DNA from: Wolfiporia cocos
Lineage: Eukaryota; Basidiomycota; Agaricomycetes; Polyporales; Phaeolaceae
NCBI GenBank assembly: GCA_029448655.1
Contig: JACCLO010000003.1
Coordinates: 4,774,001 to 4,838,000 of the forward strand
DNA length: 64,000 bases
Direction of reading: 5' to 3'
A model generated the notes under the pieces. It was not told the origin of the DNA. It ran no database searches and worked only from the letters and a program-made list of their open reading frames with translations. This document shows, in pieces, positions 12,691 to 24,500 of the stretch. Both the position numbers and the translations under genes were made by a program. Every line of letters starts with the position of its first letter. The stretch's first letter is position 1.

Positions 12691-15240
12691 ATCACAAGTT
12701 CATCCTAGGGAATTGCTCATCTGTATATTGTCTCAGCCTTGAAGTTCGCGCATGAGGCATGGACATTCCAACGACGTCATCGTGGCTTCACTCCAAAGGT
12801 TCGTGACATTGAACTCCCCTCTCGCTCTCCACATACAGTCTGACTGCAACCTTTCGATGTTTAGCTCTGCCATCCGTTGTGCTTGAATACGGCATTCCCT
12901 CCCGTCACCACGATGCTCTACACCTCTTTGGGATGAGTTAGTACTGAAGGTTCACGGTGTTTGAAGGCAGGTTGTAAAGTGTGTGCAATGCTGCACCATG
13001 TTCTTGAAACAAAACAGTTGATGCCAGCGCAGAGTGGAAGACTACCACCAAGTCGCGGGTTCTAGATGCTATGCAATGATTCGTGCAACAGGTGGCAGTG
13101 CTCGCCATTGAATAGCAGGCCAGCGGACGGAGGCGGCGGTAAGGAAACTAGATGCTCGGTGGGCATAATTTGAGATCTCCAATATTAGACATTCACGTTG
13201 GCTTGTATCGACGACACAAATACGTATTGAGTGAGGTCTGAAGGCCGCACAACGTGATCTAGTCTTCGGTCGAGGATCTGGATCTTCAATTCGGTGTATG
13301 ACCCCTGCGGCAGATACACTGCAGCTGACAGTCGCAGTAAGCGCCAGGCCGCGCCACAAGCATACTGCTACTGCGTCTCGATTTGTGGAAAGCTGTCGGG
13401 CACATCTACGAGCAGTGCGTCCTTTACCAAGATACGAATAAAACTCTATATTGCTTCTGGTCACTGAAAAATACCAACTCTCAAAGACGCTATGTTACTG
13501 ACTCATATTTGTCAGAGCTCAGAGCACCATGCAAGCGCACTACTGTGGTTATCGCTCCCATGCTCCTCCGAGTTTCCTACATCAATGCCTGACCCTACTG
13601 GCGTATAACTGGGTGGGGCAACTAGTTTGCTGTCACTACTGCCACACTTGATCATCTACACGACACGCAACAGCCTGTCCACCTGCCCACGCAGTACCTC
13701 TAAATTCAACAAATTCGTCTCGTCATACTCTTCCAAATCGCTGAACACAGGCTCGATTTGCAGCAACGGCACGTCCGCCGTAGTCAGCGCAGACGTACTC
13801 CACACGCTCGCGCAGCGACGATCCTTCGATGGGGGGAAATTTTGCATCCCTTCGTGCACAACGTCTGGTGTCCTTCGTCTCTGAATCGAAGCTGTGGAGC
13901 CTTCGTCTTATCACGTACGAGGCAGAGGAGGAGTTCACCGGAATTCTCCATGCATGCAACGCCCAGTACATCTCTGCATAGTAGGGATCGCCGACCCGAG
14001 CACGCGCTCCCTCTTGCACATTTCTGCAGCTGGGACGTATTCTACCTCCCACGCCTACTTCATTCTTGGACTCATCGAGTCCGAGTGCGGTGCGCAAAGC
14101 AGGTCATCGTCCCCGGCGTGCGATTGAGTGAGTGAATACGCTCGAGGAGGAAGTGCTCGATGGAGCTCGTGTGTTTCTGCCAGTGCATGATGCCATAACT
14201 GAACTTTTCCGGCTTTGTCTAGCTGTCGAAGGGCCACCCCGAATTTCTCTCACATGTGAAGGACGTGCCTCTCGAGGCATGTCTTCCCAGATGAGAGGTA
14301 TTTCTCCTGTCACTGAGGAGCTTGTCGGACCCTCCGCGGCTGGGTTTGACGCGGGCGATGGACCTCTCTAATCGTTTTTCCATCGTATTCCGTCCTGCTC
14401 GCTCATGATCCTTGCTTGCGTGCGAGCGAATGAAGCAAGAGCAGTGGAGCTGGTAAGCTACCCAGGTGCCGCAGGCAATGAGCACAGCCTATCTGATCTC
14501 CTGTGCATCTGCGAACCGCAGCACAATATGTCGCACAAATAGGTAACATTTTCTCTCGTATCATGTTACATGGCCTCATTGAGCTTGTCCCTGATATTCG
14601 AATCAGTTGTTGCCTACGTGCGCTGCACTGATAGAATCTGTGAGCCAGAGGCCCCCATTGGATTTGAGGAAGGTGTTTTTCACCACTCGCACTCGTACGG
14701 GAAGATCAGCTACAGCATCGATGCAAATATATGAAGCGGATTGTTGGTAAGGCTTGGTTGGAGAACGTGATTGCTGATTGCCTCACCACCCTCACTCATG
14801 GGCATCTTGGATATATCGCTTGCAGCCCTGTCTATCCCGATCGTTTCGGTCGAATTCACAAAAGAGCGGGAATCCCTCATGGGCATCGACATGAGGCAAT
14901 GCAGTGACACACCAGTGTTCGCGACATAAATGATGCCGTCAGTCTCCCAGAAAAGGTGCGCAGACAACTTTCCAGCTGGCCTCGGTCACTACAGGCAGGG
15001 CGCGATGAGGTGCGAATGGTGGATGAGGCGAGTGATACAGAAGCACCCGTTCTATTTCTCGCTCGCTATGATGCTGATATCGACGTTCACGGGGAGCCCC
15101 GAACAGCAGACGATCGTATTGCTCCTTATCATCCAGATCGGTGACTAGCGTCGCAGTGAACGATGCTGCACAACACATTTTGCAATCGGTGGCTACATGT
15201 CCTATCTAAGTGCATTGGGGTGTACCCAAATCAACCATCC
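12691..15240. other. Degraded host sequence with dispersed repeat fragments
   Basis: No intact gene. On the minus strand 13859-13656 ends NLEVLRGQVDRLLRVV and resembles the stretch ending KLEVLRTQVDRVLRAV on the minus strand at about 39340-39280, so an unknown protein family left two C-terminal fragments. 14449-14575 matches 55615-55740. Other open frames (13723-14135 both strands, 14132-14371) overlap each other and cannot be ranked. Confidence 0.35.
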
Positions 15241-16200
15241 GTAGTCCCCTTGTCATAACCTCGAGTGAGCTCTGACGATCTCGGTTACGGAGTTGGTAAG
15301 CAACCAATCCTATACTGCTATCGAGCTGGCGCGTACCGGCAGTGCAGAACGTAGCAAGCGATGTTTATCTCTGCCACATCCAAAAAGCTTCGAAGAAGGC
15401 TGTTCGAAGACTAGTAGGGTGGCCAGTGCGACACGAGGCAGGCCACACGATGGGCACGATGGCGATTTGTACTATAGGAAAGGGGGAGCATTACCATCAA
15501 CTTAAAAAAGGAACATTGAGGCGGCGTGCGGTTATTGTTCAGGGAAAAGTCAGTTAGAAGATGTACATGTCTACCATCAAGGCTGTGCAAGGGTTGCGAT
15601 GTCTATGTATGGTCACGTGTCGAGAAATTGTATGCGAGCGTGCATCAGATGTATTTAAATAAGCACTCCGATACTTTGAAATCGGGGATATAACACTTCA
15701 CCTTCGTCCCTCGCCTCTCGCTACCTGAGCTCTGCTCCTCAGCCGGTGTCGTCGGCTACCATCATCCGAGATGCCCAATGAGATCGAAGGGCAGCCCACC
15801 GGTGCGTCTGCAGCGGGATTGTGATAGTTATCACTGTTTTTCGGTCATGCATAACTGGGTGCTCACCGTTTGACATTGAGGCACGGATATCGAGTGGCGT
15901 CCGCCGAAGAAGCCGTGGGAGCCAGTAATTTCGCGACGGGATACCCTAGGTCTACTACGTCGATCCTACTCGGAGACGGAGGCATCCCGGATACCGATTG
16001 GAAAATGGGACAAGATCCTAGGATGCCTGTGACTTGAGCCGGAGCCGTTGGGAATCGAGGAGGGTACCACCTTCTGCGTACTTCGAAAGTATGCAGAGGG
16101 TGGTACCCGACCAGTCATTCCCTCAAGCTCGAGGCATACAATTTCGATACATCTGATAGCATAGAAGATGTATGCCTTCATGCGCGCTATATCAAGACAT
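15241..16200 (+). pseudogene. F-box/LRR-like family, copy 3 (5' part)
   Basis: 15245-15770 repeats the upstream region of copy 2, and ATG at 15771 opens MPNEIEGQPTG, as in copy 4 (minus strand, 53049). The body 15880-16135 aligns with copies 1, 2 and 4. The frame is soon broken and the 3' part is missing. It ends about 500 bp before element A. Confidence 0.5.
16062..16108. repeat. 47-nt near-perfect palindrome inside the F-box-family copy
   Basis: The arms begin GGGTACCACC and end GGTGGTACCC, with TTCGAA at the centre. A second palindrome of the same length sits at the homologous place in copy 4 (52694-52740). Copies 1 and 2 keep only the right arm. Confidence 0.7.
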
Positions 16201-16734
16201 TCTCAAGACGGCTCACAGCTGTGGGGCAAGCGCACGTGTAATATTTTGACGTTGTAACACGGCAATCGCCGCAACGGAGCTCCAATGAGACCGTCGGAAT
16301 TCTTGGGTCCGCCGGACCGGTAGTGCACGTGTGGCAGGTCGAGTGTGGCGTAGTCTCAGTCTAGACTTTTGTCCGCGCCATCACAACCCTACAGAGCGCT
16401 AGCGGTGCCTTTAGTGGCGGGGCCGGACGATCCCAACGTCCGGACGAGCGCCGACAAGAACGAAAATCGCGCCCGCGCAAGCTCCCTATCAATTTCTCTC
16501 TCTCTTTCATCTGTGTCGCGCCCCCGCCCTCGCTACTACTCGCGACGCCGCCCGCTCCATTCTTTCTTTGTGCACTCTCCCGCCTCTCCCACGTATTGTA
16601 CTTTTGTCCGTACCACCTGTATTTACTACCCAGGCACTACATTCCATTCAGTGCGCGCCCCCGCGCTCAACCCCGTCCCGTGTGTGCGAATCGCAAGAGG
16701 GATGACCCGCCCGCCCTGCGTCGGTACCCGGCTC
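16201..16734. other. Host sequence up to the element A insertion site
   Basis: GC-rich and pyrimidine-rich, with a CTCTCTCT run near 16495-16510. The last five bases are GGCTC, one half of the target duplication whose partner is now at 27450-27454 (GAGCC). The open frame 16369-16761 is compositionally biased and runs into the LTR, so I do not call it a gene. Confidence 0.4.
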
Positions 16735-17107
16735 TGTCACAAGCCGATTTCTTTCGCCTAGCCAGTGACTAGAACCTGAACCCTTATCTTATCTAAGCGC
16801 GTGCCTAAGCAGTCACGTGCAAGACCCCGAACACCCTATCACGTGTTGCCAGCCCCCCGGACACTCTGTGCCGTGTACCTACACCCATTATAGGGTTTAC
16901 CATAGTATCGGACTCTCAGCTTATGTAATAACTGTACAGCAGCCAAACAATGTACAAACAGTAGAATAGCATATATACTGGCCGACGAGCAGGGTAGCAC
17001 CCCAGACTTGTCTTGGCCTTATACGCCTTGAGTAGCCTCAGACTAGGATTGCGCTGAAACGCGAGTAACAATCCCCTGAGTAGTTGCTTGAAGTGTTGCT
17101 TGTGTCA
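16735..17107 (+). repeat. 5' LTR of element A
   Basis: 373 bp, TG to CA ends. It differs from its 3' partner at few positions. Three of these blocks (CCGATT versus CTGATT, AGAACC versus AAAGCC, GACTTGTC versus GACTCGTC) are shared with the 5' LTR of element B. Confidence 0.93.
16971..16977 (+). promoter_or_regulatory. TATA-like box in the element A LTR
   Basis: An ATATATA run in the middle of the LTR is conserved in all A/B/C LTRs, so it is a plausible core promoter for element transcription. Confidence 0.35.
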
Positions 17108-17878
17108 TAAGACGAGTCTCCACCCCGTGTAGCGGTTTACCCTACACAACCCCGGCGCACTAGGGGCAAAGTGCACCTTTCTTTTGCTCTTGTTGAACTT
17201 CGGTTCTCCGAGCACGTGATCGGTTTTCATACCCGCCACATCCCAGGGTTAAGGGATTAGAGTTCTGGGGGAATCACTTGCGAACAGCATGTAGGGGACC
17301 TCTCCTACCGTTGCTTCTAAGCTACTGGACCAACACCGTGCAACGCGGTTGTAAAGGTCTTGGGTTACAACCCCACCACAGTAACTGTGCACCCGACGCG
17401 TAATAATCAAAGGCGTTAAGGGGCCCTGTGGCAGTGTACAGAGGCACTGGTCGTCTATTTACGGGCCTTACTGCCCCAACGATACGCGCATTACCGCGCC
17501 CCCGTTACTATAGAACCCAGCGCGTGACCCGCGGCTGAAGAGGCAGGAAATCGCCTAGTACTGTACCGGCACTTGCCGCCCTACGGTAGAATCTTTTACA
17601 CGCCCCACCACGTAGGCGCATAGTTCCCGTGCCCCCGGTATCCCGAATTAGCTTCGGGGCTGGACGAGGTTTCGGAGGCTGCGTTTTCTCGCCGGCTTTG
17701 GGAAGAAAACCCCTTAGCGTTTCTTGGCACATCTCCAAAAAGAGGTGGACGCAGTTTGTAGTGGATCGAGACTTTCTAGTTACCACCCCAATAGCTCTTC
17801 GGAGGCGCCACAGTGGGCAGGTAGCGGTCTCGATCGCGACTACATTTTTATTACATACACACATTCTTTCTACGTACA
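17108..17878 (+). other. Leader of element A between 5' LTR and gag
   Basis: About 770 nt begin TAAGACGAGTCTCC directly after the LTR. The same start follows the LTRs of B and C. No standard TGG-type primer-binding site complementary to a tRNA end is obvious, so self-priming or a non-standard primer is possible. The long open frame on the opposite strand (18488-17508) is antisense to gag and leader and is not supported as a gene. Confidence 0.5.
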
Positions 17879-20098
17879 ATGGCCGCACAACCCCACGGCA
17901 TCGAATACATCCGCGGCCCATGACCCCCGCAAAATCCGTTTGAAGCCCAAACCCCAGCAGACGTCCCGCTCCCCGCCTCGATCGACCCGTTCCACCCAGG
18001 GCAGTGGGTGAACTACCAAGTACACGGCCTCCCCGACGACTTCGCGTTCTTATCGGTAGCAGACAGCATCCATGCCCCCCGACAGAACATCGAAGTCGCT
18101 CTGGTCCAAACCAAAACCATCGGAGACAAACGCCCCGCTTGCTCGATAGCGTACGGAGCGTCGGTTGAGGACCAAGGCCCCGGTGTGGAACGGTTGGAAC
18201 AGGCCTTCCAGTTGGCAAGGGAACAGTCGAACACGATGCGCGCAGGCAGCCAGTTGGGTCACATCGACTCGCCGCTCGCCATGCAGTGGGCATTCCCGCC
18301 AAACCCCACAACGGCAGACTTCGGCGCACGATGCCAGCAGGTGGTACAGGCAATGGTAGCGGTAGGGACATGGTCACGAGAAATGGGAGCTCGGTTCCTA
18401 CGGGAGGCTCAACGGTTGCAGGCGGACGCTCTCCAAGCCGGAGACGTGGCATCACTGCACAGCCAGGCACCACCCCCCGTCCGAACACCCGTCACGGAAG
18501 CCGAAAGCAGATTCCGACCGGTAGAAAACTGGGTTCGATCGGTGCACATGCACTCTCCCCAGCGGACACCGCGCGGATCCCGGCCTCTCCCCACTCCCCC
18601 AACTCGTGGAAATTCCCGGCAGACGAACCCATTCCTGCCCGGCTACACGCCACCGGTACTCACAGCTCCAGCCCCCATTCGCCCCGAAAACTTCGCCCAG
18701 GCAGCACGTCCACCACCGACGCACAACATGTTCGGTCACCCATTGCCAACACAGAATGCGCCCGTGAACACCTGGGGAGCCACGCCTCTCCAGGGAACTC
18801 GTGCGTCTATGTGGAGGCCAATGAAACCGGAATCGTCGCAATGGGACACGTACTCGATACTGCCCAAACCACGGCCTGACCCCCGGTACAAGTCAAAAGT
18901 CAGGGAACCAGAGGCCTTCACCGGCACCGGATTCACGGACTGGTACATGCGGCTCCAGTTGTACATCGACGATAACGCCCCCATCCTCTTCACCGACTCG
19001 AAGAAGGTAGGCGCTGCGATCTCGTTGATCCGCGGTCCTAAGGTCGATTCGTGGGTAACGGCGTTCACCAGGGAACATTACCTGGGAGGACAATGGAGGG
19101 TCAGCTGGCAACGGTTCGTCTGGGAGCTGCACCAAAAGTTCGACGACCCGGACCTGGAGAAAAAGGCGGCAGTAGCGGCGAAGCGACTCACCATGACGCT
19201 CGGTAAAGGCGAGGAATACTTCCAGGAGCTAGAGCGACTCCTGGGAGAAGCCAAGTATGACCGGGAGAACCATGTGGTCCATAGTTGGGTCACCAGGGCC
19301 ATCCCCAAGGACATCTATTCCTCGGTTCACCAAGCATTCGTCGCCGCCACCGTCAACGACAAATCACAGCGTGGGTACAACATCCAGATCCCGGAGGATT
19401 ACGAATCCTGGAAACAGGCCATCCTCCGGACCGACAATGCGATGCGTCGACTCCGGGACGAGGAAAAACTGCGGAGCACCAAGGGTACCACGGACAAGGG
19501 AAAGGAGCGCGCTAAGCCCGAACGCGCTCCTCGAGCGGAGCCAACAGTGGAAGAAAGGGCAAACTTGCTCAAGAGGAAGTGCCACTCTTGTAGCAAGACA
19601 CAGGCAGAGGCACCTGGTAAGGGATGCACCAAGACATCCTGGCACCAGCCGAACTGGCGGTCCAAGACCAACAACATCCCCGCTGCCAGTGGATCCGGAA
19701 CGCAACGAACTCGGCAGGCTATTGCAGGGAATGAAGCTCCCACGGTTCTCGGCGAGATCCCCCAGGAGGACTTTGTCCGAATGGTGGCCACCTGGGCCAA
19801 GGAGAACCCTGACGCCGCGAAGGAAGCCGGGTTCGCACCCACTCAGGTAAGTCCCTCCCCCTCGAATTGCTTTTCAGTATTGGAAGTAGAAGAACCAGTA
19901 AATTCCAAAAAAAATGACTCGGCTGTCACGGAGAACGACGAACCGGTGGATGAACTATATGGGCTGGAAACCGGGGCCCCGATATTAGAACCAGTATCTG
20001 TACCTCTCGCATCTGTAGAATTGGACATAGATGACAACGACGGAGCTTCAACATGCTCCGACGACTCGTTTGTAACAGCCTTGGAGGCGCCTCCCACT
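17879..20098 (+). CDS. gag: Gag of element A (in-frame TGA at codon 15; 3' end cut by a solo LTR)
   Basis: ATG at 17879 opens MAAQPHGIEYIRGP, then TGA (17921-17923), then the same frame is open to 20197. Element C has CGA (Arg) at this TGA position. The body contains a Gag-like core (REPEAFTGTGFTDWYMRLQL to VVHSWVTRAIPKDIYSSVHQ), a basic segment and an unusual zinc-binding motif KRKCHSCSKTQAEA with GKGCTKTSWHQ (C-x2-C, later C and H). Without the solo LTR at 20099, the frame would continue into the dUTPase at 20836, so the ancestral product was a Gag-Pol fusion. Gag forms the particle and packages element RNA. The N-terminal TGA may be leaky (followed by C), or translation may start downstream. 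Confidence 0.85.
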
Positions 20099-20806
20099 TG
20101 TTACGGGTCGAATACCCGTTCGTATATTCGAGTCGCGAATATAGATCGTTCTTCTGCACGTAGGCACGTCGCCGTATGCAAGGCAAATACTCGTTAGATG
20201 CCTTCGGGTCCTAAGTGAAGTCCTTAGGAGATCGGTTAATATCCAATACGCGTTAGAGGATATAATCTGTTCAAGTGCGAGTCGAATAGAATATAAGACT
20301 CGCCTAAGTCCGAGAAGTCAGTGTGCACTTCGAGGACTTAGTCGTTCGGTTGCTCGAGTGAGAAATACTGAGCGTAGTTTCCTACGTTTGAGAACGAGTA
20401 TAAGACTTCTTGTTTATACAACAAGGTCGAGCTGAAGAGCCTCGACGGTAAGTACATGAGTTTTTATACTACGCTAGGTTTCAGGGGTCAAGTCTGTCCC
20501 AGATGCCACAGATACTATCTACGCTATAGTCCCAAACGTCTGATAAGTATGGAGTGATATATCTGAGACGATAGATAGGAATGATGGCGGTTGAACGCCA
20601 TCTGTTAGCTAATAAACGATGAACATGAAACGGTGGCAGGGTTGGATCTGCCAAAGATGAAACGAGACCTATAGACTAGTACAACTGGGGATGCGCCCAG
20701 TAAGATCACAAGTAGCCAGGGGGGCTGGTTGCGCAACAAGTCCCTGTATCGTATTCGCCCGGTGGTGAGTTCTGTCGATATTCGAAAAATCAAAATAACC
20801 GTAACA
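20099..20806 (-). mobile_element. Solo LTR of the D family inside element A
   Basis: 708 bp, TGTTACGG to CCGTAACA, flanked by a 5-bp duplication CCACT (20094-20098 and 20807-20811). Element B lacks it and shows the uninterrupted site, with a single CCACT between GCGCCTCC and GGAGCG. Nearly identical to 49340-50047. The orientation is opposite to element A, judged from element D. Confidence 0.95.
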
Positions 20807-20835
20807 CCACTGGAGCGTGGCGGGAGGCAAATACC

Positions 20836-21567
20836 GTGCTTAATTCCTCCAATGTTAATGTAACATATGTTCCGATGGATGTAGACCCGGTAGTGACACC
20901 TGATGTGGAAATGGCAGACGCATCAGGTACCACTAAGAAATCAGAAAAGAAAGTGCGGCGTAGACGCATCAAGAAAAAGACCGTCACGCTCGACATCTAC
21001 TTAGACCACCCGCGGGCAATCCCACCTGAGCGCAAAAGCGAAGGTGCTGCCGGGTACAACCTCTACTCTGCGGAGGAGGTCGTCGTTCCTAATGGGAAAC
21101 GTATCACCGTAGACACTGGCATCAAGATCAGGATGCCAGCCGGTGTATACGGACGTATCGCTCCACGATCTGGACTCGCCCTCAAGGGAGTCGACGTGGA
21201 AGGTGGGGTAGTAGACGAAGACTACACCGGCCGAGTAAAAGTCATACTGAATAATCAGACCGGAGCAGATTATCAGGTCGAGTATGGGGACAGAATCGCC
21301 CAGTTCATACTCGAATGCAACATGACACCCAACACCAAGATCGTCAAGTCGATCCACGAAACCATGCGAGGAACACAGGGTTTCGGCTCAACTGGTGAGA
21401 AACTCAGGGGAAGTGTAGTGGTCATCCAGACGGGAAAATGGGGAAAGCAGATCGAAGTACCGATCACTCTCCACCGCCCCGATGGACGTGCCCTCTTCAC
21501 AAAGGCTCTCATTGATTCCGGTTCCACTGGATCGGTGATCAGTAAGTCCTACGTGGAAGAACACTGA
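20836..21567 (+). CDS. dUTPase and N-terminal protease part of element A Gag-Pol
   Basis: After a lysine/arginine-rich stretch (KKSEKKVRRRRIKKK) come the five dUTPase motifs in order: AAGYNLYSAEE (1), RIAPRSGLALKG (2), GVVDEDYTGRVKVILNN (3), GDRIAQFILE (4) and RGTQGFGSTG (5). dUTPase hydrolyses dUTP to dUMP and pyrophosphate and limits uracil in newly made cDNA. The frame then enters a retropepsin-like protease with KALIDSGSTGSVISK (DSG active site) and stops at TGA 21565-21567. The same frame reopens at once in the next ORF. The true upstream frame is continuous with gag, so ATG 20836 or a nearby codon is only an apparent start. Confidence 0.9.
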   Translation: MLNSSNVNVTYVPMDVDPVVTPDVEMADASGTTKKSEKKVRRRRIKKKTVTLDIYLDHPRAIPPERKSEGAAGYNLYSAEEVVVPNGKRITVDTGIKIRMPAGVYGRIAPRSGLALKGVDVEGGVVDEDYTGRVKVILNNQTGADYQVEYGDRIAQFILECNMTPNTKIVKSIHETMRGTQGFGSTGEKLRGSVVVIQTGKWGKQIEVPITLHRPDGRALFTKALIDSGSTGSVISKSYVEEH

Positions 21568-21582
21568 CTCGAGCAGATCCCA

Positions 21583-24500
21583 TTGGACCGCCCTATCAAG
21601 CTGTTCAATGCGGACGGATCAACCAACAGCATGGGGCTCATGACGCACTATGTCGAGCTCCAAATGCAGATCGACATGCACTTGGAAACCCGCAAGTTCC
21701 ACGTTACGGAACTCAGCTCTGCGGACATCTTCCTCGGCTTCGACTGGCTCGAAGACCACAACCCTTCCATTGACTGGAAGAAGCGACGGATCACGTTCTC
21801 TTGTGACTGCAAACACGAGCAGATCGAGGACGGTGATCACATTTATTACATTTTCGCTGACGCATGGATCCGAAACAGGGACGAGTGCAGAGCGGACATC
21901 GCCGAACGAGTCCGCGCCACGAAGGCAACCGAAATCGCCATCGCGACTGGCAAGACCACGGAAGCCAAAACGTTCGAGGAGGTCGTACCCGAGTACTTAC
22001 ACGAATTCAAAGACGTGTTTGAGGAAAAGGAATTCGACACACTCCCGGAACGGCGACCGTGGGATCACGCCATTGAGCTCCTCCCCAATTTGGAACCATA
22101 CGCGGGCAAGATCTACGCCCTTTCACCTAGAGAACAAGAAGCTTTGGACGATTTCCTAGAAGAGCAACTGCGCACGGGCCGCATCCGCCCATCGAAGTCA
22201 CCATGGGGGGCACCCTTCTTCTTTGTCAAAAAGAAGGATGGGAAACTACGCCCTATCCAAGACTATCGAAAGTTGAACCAGATGACCAAAAAGAACAAGT
22301 ACCCGCTCCCGCTCATTACGGAGCTGCTCAACAAGCTTAAACGCGCTAAGTACTTTTCCAAATTGGACATTCGTTGGGGATACACCAACGTCCGAATCAA
22401 GGAAGGCGACGAAGAAAAAGCCGCCTTCATCACTAATAGAGGGCTCTACGAGCCATTAGTGATGTTCTTCGGAATGTGCAACGCACCAGGCACGTTCCAG
22501 ACCTTGATGAACGACATATTTAGAGACCTAGTCCTCACGGGGAAGGTCATTGTATATTTAGACGACATCCTTATTTTCACGGAGAACCAAAAAGAGCATA
22601 GAGAGATCCTGCGCAAGGTTCTTTTGGTTCTCCGTCAAAATAAGCTAACCTGTAAACCAGAAAAGTGCGAATTCGAGAAATCCGAAGTAGAGTACTTAGG
22701 GCACATAATCTCTCACGGGGAAATCCGTATGGATCCCGCGAAGGTAGCTGCAGTAGCCAAATGGCCAGCACCTCGGAACAAGAAAGAAGTGCAGTCCTTT
22801 ATCGGATTTGCAAACTTCTACCGGAGATTCATCCCGAAGTTCTCAACGGTAGCGCGCCCCCTTATCAATCTAACCAAAGATGGGGAATGGCAATGGGGCG
22901 CGGCAGAACAGGAATGCTTCGACAAGTTAAAAAACATCTTCGTCACAGCACCTGTACTAGGGATACCAAACGATGACGACCCGTTCCGCATCGAGGCAGA
23001 CTCTTCAGACTTCGCAACTGGAGCCTGCCTCATGCAGAACCAGGACGGCATCTGGAAGCCCATAGCATACCATTCAAAGACGCTACTACCGGCAGAACGA
23101 AACTACGAGATTTACGATCGCGAACTACTGGCCATAATGCGCGCCCTAGACGAATGGCGGCACTTTGTAATGGGTGCCAAACACCCTGTAGAAGTATTAA
23201 CGGACAATAAGAATCTAGAATACTTTAAGACCCCACAGAAGATTAATCCGCGACAGGCCCGGTGGATGACGGAACTTGCCGAGTACGACCTACAACTCGT
23301 GCACATCCCCGGGAAGACCAATGGAAGGGCAGACGGCCTATCCCGAAGAGGCGATCACGACAACAACAAGATTCACCTCGAAGGACAGATCGTCCTGAAG
23401 GAACACCTCTTCGCCAAAGACAGCGCAGAAAGGCTGAGATCCTCATTCTATACCCTACCTCACGGGATCACCCACGAGGAGGTAAAAGAAAGGGTCAAAG
23501 CGGAAGCCGCTCTCTACAACAAGGAGGTAGTAGAAGGATCAGTGGAAATGGCCGAGGACGGCCTACGCTACAGGAGGGGGAAGTTGATCATTCCGAGAGA
23601 CGAGGAATTAATCGGAAAAATCATTTCTTCATTCCACGACACGGTCTCGGCAGGACACCCCGGCACAGAAAACACGTACACCGCCATTCACCGATCATAC
23701 TGGTGGCCAAAAATGCGAAACGACATCCGCCAGTACGTCAAGGCATGTATCAAATGCCAAAGAGCCAAGCCAGACCGCTCGAAGAGAGCTGCACCACTGA
23801 ACCCGAATCCAACACCCGCGCACAATTGGGAGAACATTTCCATCGACATGATCACGGGACTCCCAGTATCCAAGGGTCGGGACGCTATTATTGTAGTTGT
23901 AGATATGAAATCCAAGGACTATATCGCGGTCCCAACCACAACCAGGCTTACCGCCGAAGGTTGGGCCAACATATTTGTAGATAAAGTATACGCACAGCAT
24001 GGACTACCAAAGAAAGTATTTAGTGATAGAGGACCACAATTCGTATCGGACTTTATAAAAGATGTATACCGTAGACTAGGCATCGAGGGGAACCCCAGTA
24101 CCACGTTCCACCCACAGACAGATGGGCAGACGGAACGTATGAACCAGGAACTGGAAGTGTACCTACGATTATTTATCAACGACACCCATACCAACTGGAC
24201 GGACTTACTCCCGCTAGCAGCATTTGCGTACAAATGTCATGTACATAGTAGCACGGGCTACAGCCCCTTTTACCTCACTCACGGCTACCACCCATTTACG
24301 GGCGTGGAGGCACCAGAGCTGGAAGAGGGGGTGGGAACGGCCAAGGACTGGGTCGAACACATGCACAAGGTCAGCCAAACCGCTTCGAAGAATCTCGAAA
24401 AAGCCAAACTTCGTATGAAAGAATACTACGACCGAAAGCGAACCAACCCTCACACGTACAACGAGGGAGACATGGTTTGGGTCGATGGGCGAAACATTAA

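Noticed and set aside
17108..17130. tRNA-complementary primer-binding site for A/B/C
   Set aside because: The bases after the LTR (TAAGACGAGTCTCC) lack the usual TGG start; I could not match a tRNA 3' end without a search.
17508..18488. A 326-codon open frame on the minus strand
   Set aside because: It is antisense to the leader and gag of element A, has biased composition (Arg/Gly/Pro) and its counterpart in B (34753-35475) is shorter; a shadow of the GC-rich gag codons.
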